Shown here one piece after another: positions 56,540 to 64,000 of a stretch of 64,000 nt of DNA (positions within the stretch are counted from its first letter, which is position 1; each line of letters starts with the position of its first letter). Source of the stretch: Hedera helix. Its lineage: Eukaryota; Streptophyta; Magnoliopsida; Apiales; Araliaceae. The stretch is taken from positions 7,786,764-7,850,763 of the forward strand of contig OX359283.1 in assembly GCA_947179155.2 (NCBI GenBank). Reading direction: 5' to 3'. The notes beneath the pieces are model-generated. The model searched no databases. It was not told where the DNA came from and saw nothing but the letters and a program-made list of their open reading frames with translations. Position numbers and translations under genes: made by a program.

Positions 56540-57159
56540 TGTAACAACCCCGAAATTCGACTAACTTTATTACCTTAAATTTTCATGTTTATTATACATT
56601 ATTTTCCTTTCGTCCAAATTTCGATTTGTTAATAAATCTTTAATCATCTTATTTAATCCATTAATTGACTTTAAATCATCAATTATCAAATTTTTCGGTA
56701 TAAATTTTTCTCAATCATTGTATTAAAATATTTGATCATTAAAAAAAAATTTGCATCTCGATCCTAGTCCATGGATCGTAACCTTTACTTTTTCTTTCTG
56801 TTACCAGTGTCGTAAAGCTCAATATTGAAAATTTAATATTGTTTATATCCATACAATTATTCTTTGTTTCATAAATAGATATATGATACTCTCTATCGTA
56901 ACAACTATCTTGAACAATTACAGTACACCATTTAACTCTACTCGTCCTATCCGGACCAAAATCATATGTACATACAGCTCATCAATGTAAACTTCACAAA
57001 TTTACCCACATTGAATTATGAGATTGAAATTATAATAATTATGTTCACAACCTTCTAGGGTAATCCATCTCCAACATAATTCGATATTTCCTGAAATTTG
57101 TTTATTTACCTGTAAAAGTTTATATTATGCAAGAATGAGCACAACGGCTCAGCAAGTTC
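56540..57159 (+). repeat. Left inverted arm of Pal-LTR
   Basis: Inverted partner of 59424-60043, with only scattered differences (for example AACAACC against AACCACC at the tip). Its last seven bases CAAGTTC (57153-57159) are also the first seven of the direct repeat 57153-57385, a microhomology at the junction. Confidence 0.9.
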
Positions 57160-57385
57160 TTCAGTATTTTGAGGTTAATTGTTTATCTGTTATGATATGT
57201 TAATTCTTGTTTAAATAAATATAAAATTATGCGTTATGTGATATGTGGATAATATGACAACGATGTATACTTTGTGCAATAATGTGAATATATGTAAACT
57301 AATTAAATTTGGTTTTACGTACGTGCTAATCTGAATTAGATATGAGACATGCGAGATATATTGCTTTAGTAGAAGCACAACACAT
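57153..57385 (+). repeat. Internal direct repeat of Pal-LTR, first copy
   Basis: Matches 59121-59353 over 233 bp with few changes, from CAAGTTCTTCAGTA to AAGCACAACACAT. The second copy is followed by a 70-bp spacer and the right arm; this first copy is preceded directly by the left arm. Confidence 0.9.
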
Positions 57386-58020
57386 TTAAAAATAAAAAAT
57401 AAAAAAATAATAATTATATAATTTATATAAGGAGAGTACATTAATTAAGAAAGGAAATATAATTGTACCAATGTTGCAATATTTTATTATATGGTGTATA
57501 TTTAAAGTGTGTCAAATAGTAAAGAAATGGAAAAATAAATGAGGAGAATGAATGTTTTAATTTATTAAAATTATGTTTATTGTATAATGAAATTGTTATG
57601 ATTTTAATGGGGAAAAATATTTCAGAAACGTGAACATGTTAATGAAACATGTTGTCCATGTAACGAAGTGAAAAAGTATAAAAATTAATTTTTATAAGTT
57701 GTATGTATAATTTTATTAATTTTAGAGGTATAAATTACCTCATATAATTACATGCATGTCAATATGCGTGTACAAAAATTATCAAGTAAAGTACCTGAAA
57801 AAGGTATAAATATTATTTATAAATCATGTTATGAATTTTGGTAAATTAAAATAAATATTTTATATACATTATATAAAATATTTATTACACGAAATAACTA
57901 CGTAATGTATTAAAATAAACTTTTTTAGGTATGATTTTGTGCAAATCCGAATGATTATGTCGGTTGGGCAAGTCGGTGGACATGGGTGGCATTTAAAATG
58001 AAGTCACACATTGCAAGCTT

Positions 58021-58140
58021 TATTTAAGGGGGAGGAAAAGAATAAAAAATAAAAAAATAAAAACAAACATTCTCTCCCTATTTTTTTTTCTACCACCATC
58101 ACCACCACCAACTGAACCACTGTCACCATTAGAGAGAGTT
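58021..58140 (+). promoter_or_regulatory. Putative promoter and leader in Pal-LTR
   Basis: A TATA-like TATTTAAG at 58021-58028 is followed by ATTCTCTCCCTATTTTTT and ACCACCATCACCACCACC. The pattern resembles the promoter and leader of the other LTRs here and suggests + strand transcription. Confidence 0.35.
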
Positions 58141-58429
58141 TTTGGTGCCAACAAGTATAGAAAAGCTTCAAATGATTGAAGTTTCAAGCTCAAGGAAGGT
58201 ATAAAAGCATTTTATTCGATTTATTTTGTATTTTTAGTGATATAATAATTTTGTGAAAAATTAGAAAATAATTAAAACAATTATTCTAGATAATTTTTTT
58301 TATGTATATATGAGAATTATATGATTTTTAGAATTATTATGTTGTAAAATTTATGTACAAAAATGGTGTAAATGGTTGGATTAAGCTATTGTTGCCGGAA
58401 AAAAGAGAGAAGAAAACTCAGGGTCACCC

Positions 58430-58760
58430 GCGCATTGCGCGGCGACCATTTTCTTTCCTAAAGTTGGGTCGAAACGACGGCGTTTCGGGCACGCAATAGA
58501 AGGCGTTCGCGCCATGCGCAGCGACCTCGGTAATGCCATGCCAAACGACGTCGTTTGGCGTAGACAGAAGAAGGTCGCGCTCCATGCGCGGCGGTCGGCA
58601 ACGCTGGTTAATTACCAGCGTGCCCCTGATCTTTTTCAGAAATGCCGAGCATGTCCTTGGCCTCGGCAAATTACGACCGTGCCCCTGAGCTTTTTCGAAA
58701 ATTCCGTTTTTGTCCCTAAAGTTGCGAAAATTACGAAAATGCCCCAAGAAATTGGTTTTT
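58430..58760. other. GC-rich island with palindromes inside Pal-LTR
   Basis: A sharply GC-rich block in AT-rich surroundings. It includes a perfect 20-bp palindrome GCCAAACGACGTCGTTTGGC (58541-58560), a second near-palindrome around ACGCTGGTTAATTACCAGCG (58599-58620), and a repeated GCGC/ATGCGC pattern. The overlapping ORFs on both strands look like chance. Similar CG-rich patches occur in plant LTRs, but I cannot say what this one does. Confidence 0.6.
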
Positions 58761-59120
58761 AATTTAATAAATGTTTAAAAAATGTTTAAAAATTATAAAA
58801 GAAAATAAATACTAAAAATATAAAAATGATAATTGGGCATTAAATTTAATATTTTTCAAAAATATTAAATATTTGAGATTAATATTTAAATAATTAAATA
58901 TTAATCTAATAAGGTTAGAATTTAGAAAGTGGTTAAATGAAAGTTCGGACAATTGAATACGCAAAATTTTACCCGACGAGATGGGTTGTCCGCATAGAAT
59001 GTGTTCTATATTAATTAAATTAATATAGTAGAATGCTAATCAATTATTATTTAATTGATTTTATTATACGTTGTCTAAGAAAGGATCATTAGCCGTTAAT
59101 TTAATAACTGGACATCGAAA

Positions 59121-59353
59121 CAAGTTCTTCAGTACTTTGAGGTTAATTGTTTATCTGTTATGATATGTTAATTCTTGTTCAAATAAATATAAAATTATGC
59201 GTTATGTGATCTGTGGATAATATGACAACGATGTATACTTTGTGCAATAATGTGAATATATGTAAACTTATTAAATTTGGCTTTACGTACTTGCTAATCT
59301 GAATTAGATATGAGACATGTGAGATATATTGTTTTAGTAGAAGCACAACACAT
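59121..59353 (+). repeat. Internal direct repeat of Pal-LTR, second copy
   Basis: See the first copy at 57153-57385. After it a 70-bp spacer (59354-59423) with GACACACACACAGAG leads to the right arm; this order (repeat, spacer, arm) appears to be the original one. Confidence 0.9.
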
Positions 59354-59423
59354 GATGTATGACACACACACAGAGCATGTTATGCTATGTGTTATGTGAA
59401 GCATGAAAGGTGTAAACACTGTT

Positions 59424-60043
59424 GAACTTGCTGAGCCATTGTGCTCATTCTTGCATAATATAAACTTTTGCAAGTAAATAAACAAATTTCAGGAAATATC
59501 GAATTATGTTAGAGATGGATTACCCTAGAAGGTTGTGAACATAATTATTATAATTTCAATCTCATAATTCAGTGTGGGTAAATTTGTGAAGTTTACATTG
59601 ATGCGCTGTATGTACATATGATTTTGGTCCGGATAGGACGAGTAGAGTTAAATGGTGTACTGTAATTGTTCAAGATAGTTGTTACGATAGAGAGTATCAT
59701 ATATCTATTTATGAAACAAAGAATAATTATATAGATATAAACAATATTAAATTTTCAATGTTGAGCTTTACGACACTGGTAACAGAAAGAAAAAGTAAAG
59801 GTTGCGATCCAGGGACTTGAATCGAGATGCAAAGTTTTTTTTAATGATCAAATATTTTAATACAATGATTGAGAAAAATTTATACCGAAAAATTTGATAA
59901 TTGATGATTTAAAGTTAATTAATGGATTAAATAAGGTGATTAAAGATTTATTAACGAACCGAAATTTGGACGAAAGGAAAATAATGTATAATAAACATGA
60001 AAATTTAAGGTAATAAGGTTAGTCTAATTTCGGGGTGGTTACA
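59424..60043 (+). repeat. Right inverted arm of Pal-LTR
   Basis: In the + direction it starts GAACTTGCTGAGCC, a motif also near the 3' end of S2 (AACTTGCTGAG, 55911-55921), so this arm is probably the natural 3' end of the LTR and the left arm the inverted duplicate. Confidence 0.85.
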
Positions 60044-60048
60044 GTATG

Positions 60049-61295
60049 CTACACAAATTTATATTATATAAACATTTTTGATAATTTCATAATATACGGG
60101 TTATTGTACACCACAAAATTTATATATAGTAGCTACTAATTATATTATAAATATATAAGTTGATCTACTACGTTTAAAGTATTATCTTTTCACGTGATAA
60201 GGTAAGAAAAATCATTTTCTTTCATACTCTCAAACTTACTATAGTAAATATTATTCGGTAATATTTCTTAAATGATTATATGTTCCTTAATAGTTTGCGC
60301 TTCATTTAATATCATTTTACCCGAGCCTTCCTATTTACCTGATCTTTTCTATTAAACTTGAACAGTTATTTTTGAACTATAAATCTTGAATATCATTCTT
60401 GAATTTGACTCCACATCATGTTGATAATTTGGACATTATTTGACTCTGTACAAAATAAAAATTTTAAACTTCTAATGCCTGTTTTTTATCCTATTATTCT
60501 CTTTCTTTATCCTCATTTATATCATTGTTATTTGTTATAATCTTCAAGAACTAAGTTGTTGTGAATATCTTTGGCATGGGTGCAAAAATAATATAATTAA
60601 TGAATATATGTGGCTTAGGACACAGATGATGTGATTGGTGAATGTTTTTTGGCATGTGGCAAAGACGCTATTATTGTTGAGTGTATTTTAAGGCACGTGG
60701 TGAAAGTTCTCTTTAGCCTAGGACAAAGAAGAACTATTGTTTGGCATGATCATGACCAGTGGTGTTTCAAATGATAAAAATTATTGATGATTTTTTTGAA
60801 AAAGAGATAAACATTATAGTCTACATGATTCTTCTAATGGATTGCTTATTACACTACAGATATTTGCTGAAGACTTACTATCTATTATATTATATCATTT
60901 CGCTATAGTTGTTGATCTAAAATTTGTTGTCTATTGTATTCTATCAAGAACTCATCACTATTGAAGACTATTGATAATTTATTCATCATTATCTTAGTCA
61001 TGATATTCTTTATTGGGTTATTTGAGCTCACCCTTTCCTTTTTATTATATTATTCTTCAACAGGAAATAAGAGAGTAGTTGGGTTTAGCCGGGGAATGGA
61101 GTGAAGGCCTTAGTGATAGCTGTAGTAGTTTTCACATTTTATAAAATAGTGTGACAATAATAGTGTAGATTTTGTTGTGTATTATTGAGCATTGTATTAT
61201 CATACGTTGTACAGTATTATAATAGTTATTGTGTATTTTGACAACTCAAGTTTTGGCTATGTAGGCCCAAATTTGGGAGAGTTAAAATTTACCAG
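60049..61295 (+). repeat. E2, distal block
   Basis: Continues E2 after Pal-LTR. The first about 70 bases match E1 and the last 250 parallel the Tekay-1 LTR end (AGCCGGGGAATGGAGTGA, GACAACTCAAGTTTTGG). Repeated GGCATG/GGCACGTGG and GACAAAG motifs at 60570-60770 are the remains of the 100-bp tandem block seen at 42740-43110. No gene. Confidence 0.7.
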
Positions 61296-61395
61296 GATTA
61301 TTTTTGCATTTCTAAGAATAGCTGGCACGTTTTACATATTAACGCTTTGATGGCGTGTATTATTTCTTTTCTTTACATGTCCGTAGATGTGGACT

Positions 61396-61685
61396 ATAAT
61401 ACCCCGGATATTTATAAGATTTGTAGATAAGATCTTAAATGATTAATTAAACGTTAAGGTTTAAAACCTAGAGTTGAAGAAGTGAGATGTGTAGAAAATA
61501 AGTAAATATTTTTTTCCCTTACCTATTTTTTTTTTTTTTTAGAGATTAAATATAAGAAATATGGGTTATAAAATTTAAAACCTATAAGTGATTAATATAT
61601 ATACTTGGAAATATAATAAATGTAAGGTAATATAAATGATGAGCCCAAAGACCAAAGAGATGGTTAATTGGTTAGCTAAATAAAT

Positions 61686-61730
<45 letters not shown>

Positions 61731-64000
61731 GATGATATATATATTGGTGTATGTATATATGTATTAGTGTATATACATATATAAGTATGTATGTGTATAT
61801 TTATTTATCAATAAATAAATGTCTAAATAATTTTATTATGACTAGTGGACTAGCCTAAGAGGATTATATGTGTTAGCCCAATATGGGAATACTTGTATAA
61901 AGGTGGGTAATTATATAATAAGCCTAAGTGATATGTTAAAAGATAGTCCATGAGGTAAACTAATATAAGTCCAATTAAATTATGTTGACAATTATTGTAC
62001 GTAATGGTGTGTAGTCCAATTGATTTAATTACATAACCAAGTTATTAGAGATGTGTGAGTTGTGATGGGTAGCTAAAACAATTTAAATGAAGAGTTCAAT
62101 GAAAGTAAGTTAAGTAGCCTAAACATTTAAAAGTCAACTAAATGGTCAATGTGTTGTGAAATTTTAAGTATTGGTGAGTGTAGAGAATTTACTAAGGTAG
62201 AGTTAATTGAATAACCCTAGTTGGTAAGTAAGAGAAGGCATTAACCAAACATTGGTTAATTGCTAGGTGAATGAATATGATGATGAGAATTAACCATAGA
62301 TGAGTTAATTGAGTAACCCTAGGTGGCAAATAAGTTAAAGGTTTAACTATGCATTGGTTATTTGCTAGCAAAATATGTAGCTACATAATTATATATATAC
62401 ATTATGGATGAAAATTTACTAAGGTGGGGTTGGTAGTTTCACCTTGGGCTAGTTGTTAGAAGAGAGTAACCTTACATGGATTAATTGGTGATATAATATT
62501 ATAGATACAATTATGTATGTATATAATTTACCAAGATATAATTGGTAAGTAATCATGGGTTGCATGTTGTAGAGAATTAACCATACATTGGTTAATTGTT
62601 AGGAGAAATTACAAGTATTGTATATATAACTAATAAAAATAAAGGGAAAATGGTTGACCAAAAATGGGACCCCACTTGGGGATTGAGTGTAGTTTGCATG
62701 TTGCTTGTATTCCATTTCAATTGGTCATTCACTTTGTCAATTACCTTATTTTATGATAGTATGTGATATAAATAAAAAAAGTTGTTGGTGAATATAAATA
62801 TACATGTTATAAGTATATGAATTGGTAGATAATTAACCAATGTTGGTTAAATAAATTAACCATGAGTAATAAGAAAGCTTGTCTATCACCAACCCTAGTC
62901 AATTAAGATGGTCAATTCTTATAAATTTGTGTTTGTAGAGAACTAACTATTGTTGGGTTTGTTTTTAACCCTAAGTGGTAATAAAAATAAAACATTAACC
63001 AATGCTAGAGTTAAGTGTTAGTAAATATATAAATATATTGAGTAAATATGTATACTTGATTGTAGAGAATTAACCTTACTTGGGTTATTTGGTGAAAAAT
63101 GTGTGTATGCTAATTGATGAGCTTGGACCATGGTTGATAGTTAAGTTAACATAGGTTACAAGAGTAAAAGCCTTAACCACGCATTAGTTAACTGTTGGTG
63201 AATGATTGCTTGAAAATTACTCCACCTAGTTACTTCACTCAACTTCTATAAACCAATCCAAGCAAATGTCATTTATTTAATAAAAATTTTGATTTGATCT
63301 TTTGCAAGTATTGGTGATATTGTAGAGATACATATTGTATATGTATAGATTTTAGATGATAGAATGTGTCTATAAATAGAACATTAGTTCATTAGTGCAA
63401 GAGTTTTGGCATTGTAGTTATTTTGTCTACACCAAGTGTAGAGAGGGCTTTGTAAGTTAAAGAGTATGAGTGTTAAACTTTAAGAGAGCTAAATAAGAAA
63501 GAATCTCCAAGTATTAACCATTTCGGGTGCAAGAAGAGGGAGCAAGGAAGTTGTCTAGCCATTCCTAGCAAAGCTCAAGCAAGGAAGAAGAAGGAACTAT
63601 GAAGGTTAAAAAATTTCTTAACCTAGATCTTTTTATTCTTTATTATTAAAGGTACTAATGAAGTTATATATGATTTATGTTATGCATATGATGTATGTAG
63701 AGTCATAAAATATGATGGTCTAGCAATTAATGCTTGTAGCATCATGTTTGAACCAATTGAATCAAGGATTTATGAAGTTAATTTTTATTCTATCCTTTTA
63801 AGTGATTTTAAGCCTACTTCCGTTAGGAATTTGGATTTGTGATATAAATAGAAGTTGTAGAGAGGGAAATTCTGATAAGAATGGTCTTAAGAATCACTGC
63901 AAAATATTTTGAAATAAAGAAGTTATGACAGTTTGAGTGAATAAAGGTCGGGTAGTCTCCAAATTAGGGCTTCAGATTTTTGTACTATTGTCGCAGCGGT
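61396..64000 (+). repeat. LTR-like sequence T, running off the window
   Basis: Starts TATAATACCCCGGATA, which looks like a mutated gypsy LTR start TGTAATACCCCGG. It has the S-type layout: GCCCAATA motifs (61877), a (TA)19 run (61690-61727), CACTTGGGGATTGAG (62675), a TATA box and purine-rich leader (63371-63600). From 62160 to 63180 there are many loose repeats of TTAACCATA-ATTGGTTAATT type, with both orientations present. No ORF exceeds chance. No downstream end is in the window. Confidence 0.5.
63371..63379 (+). promoter_or_regulatory. TATA box in LTR-like sequence T
   Basis: TATAAATAG followed within about 70-160 bases by a purine-rich leader (GAGAGGGCTTTG, GAGAGCTAAATAAG). It matches the position of the TATA motif in S2. 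Confidence 0.5.

Larger units (their letters stand above)
56540..60043 (+). repeat. Pal-LTR, LTR-like element with 620-bp terminal inverted repeats
   Basis: Flanked by 5-bp duplications GTATG (56535-56539 and 60044-60048) in E2; E1 shows the single empty site. It begins TGTAACAACCCCG and ends CGGGGTGGTTACA, LTR-like TG/CA ends. The first 620 bases are repeated inverted at the end, about 97 % identical by eye. Inside, a 233-bp block is present twice in direct orientation. The middle has an LTR-like promoter (58021) and leader. No ORF of note. A 5-bp duplication and TG/CA ends point to retroviral-type integrase, not a DNA transposase. Confidence 0.82.
13488..61295 (+). repeat. E2, Tekay-family solo LTR split by nested insertions
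   Basis: Three blocks make one LTR of about 2.45 kb: 13488-14421, 56267-56539 and 60049-61295. It starts TATAAGGTCCCGAC (TGTAAGACCCCG in Tekay-1) and its last block parallels the end of the Tekay-1 LTR, including TTTGACAACTCAAGTTTTGG, but the expected final GGGTGTCACA is changed. GATTA occurs on both sides (13483-13487 and 61296-61300), a plausible target duplication. The blocks rejoin in the same order as E1, which lacks both insertions. S2 and Pal-LTR are its two direct insertions. Confidence 0.7.

Noticed and set aside
58424..58762. 107-codon minus and 82-codon + ORFs in the GC-rich block
   Set aside because: Overlapping on opposite strands in palindromic GC-rich DNA; neither resembles a known protein.

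Overview
This is flowering-plant (probably eudicot) nuclear DNA, almost certainly gene-poor repetitive heterochromatin. I find no host gene, rRNA or tRNA gene, and no bacterial-type signal. Nearly every base I can assign belongs to LTR retrotransposons or their decay products. The organism call rests on plant-only lineages: a Tekay/Del-type chromovirus, a Tat-lineage Ty3/gypsy element with dual RNase H and a gag-pro/pol intron, plant Ty1/copia, and the Plant Mobile Domain and DUF7745 families.

Layout. 60-4697 is a decayed copia copy (Copia-A, + strand). 5065-9503 is the 5' end of a minus-strand LTR element (S1), inserted in a partial LTR (E1, 9504-10767, minus). 10768-13482 holds an older minus-strand LTR-like stretch, a TG/TA microsatellite, a copia LTR scrap and an unassigned segment. 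From 13488 to 61295 there is one solo LTR (E2, + strand) blown up to 48 kb by nested insertions. E2 contains a second solo LTR (S2, 14422-56261, target duplication CTTCT) and an LTR with 620-bp inverted ends (Pal-LTR, 56540-60043, duplication GTATG). S2 contains a Tekay-type element (Tekay-1, 16948-55270, minus, duplication CTTAA). Tekay-1 contains a nearly intact 18.2-kb Tat element (Tat-1, 19838-38060, minus, duplication GTCCA) in its integrase, and a copia element (Copia-B, 44576-55084, +) in its 5' LTR. Copia-B's 5' LTR carries a 1057-bp non-autonomous hAT transposon (44631-45687, duplication TTTAGAAC). From about 61396 to the window end is the start of another LTR-like sequence on the + strand.

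How the genes work together. Tat-1 is the youngest and best preserved element; its two LTRs differ at roughly 1 % of positions by eye. On the minus strand it reads 5' LTR, Arg-type primer site, gag-pro with a G-patch (31826-34938), a 174-bp intron (31652-31825) whose removal fuses gag-pro in frame to pol, then RT, RNase H, archaeal-type RNase H and integrase (28177-31651) with one nonsense codon. Downstream of pol, on the opposite strand, sit two substantial genes. One is a three-coding-exon Plant Mobile Domain gene (23767-25728) with a CT-rich leader, a G-box and a probable leader intron. The other is a single-exon DUF7745 gene (25937-27523) with its own TATA box. A 19-unit, 36-bp tandem array lies just upstream of the first antisense gene, where a promoter would be. 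This antisense gene pair is the most interesting content of the window.

Tekay-1 keeps one uninterrupted frame from gag to integrase but has eleven nonsense codons, a changed catalytic residue and a lost integrase module. Copia-B has nearly identical LTRs but a ruined coding body, and shares nonsense positions with Copia-A, which suggests a non-autonomous family moved in trans.
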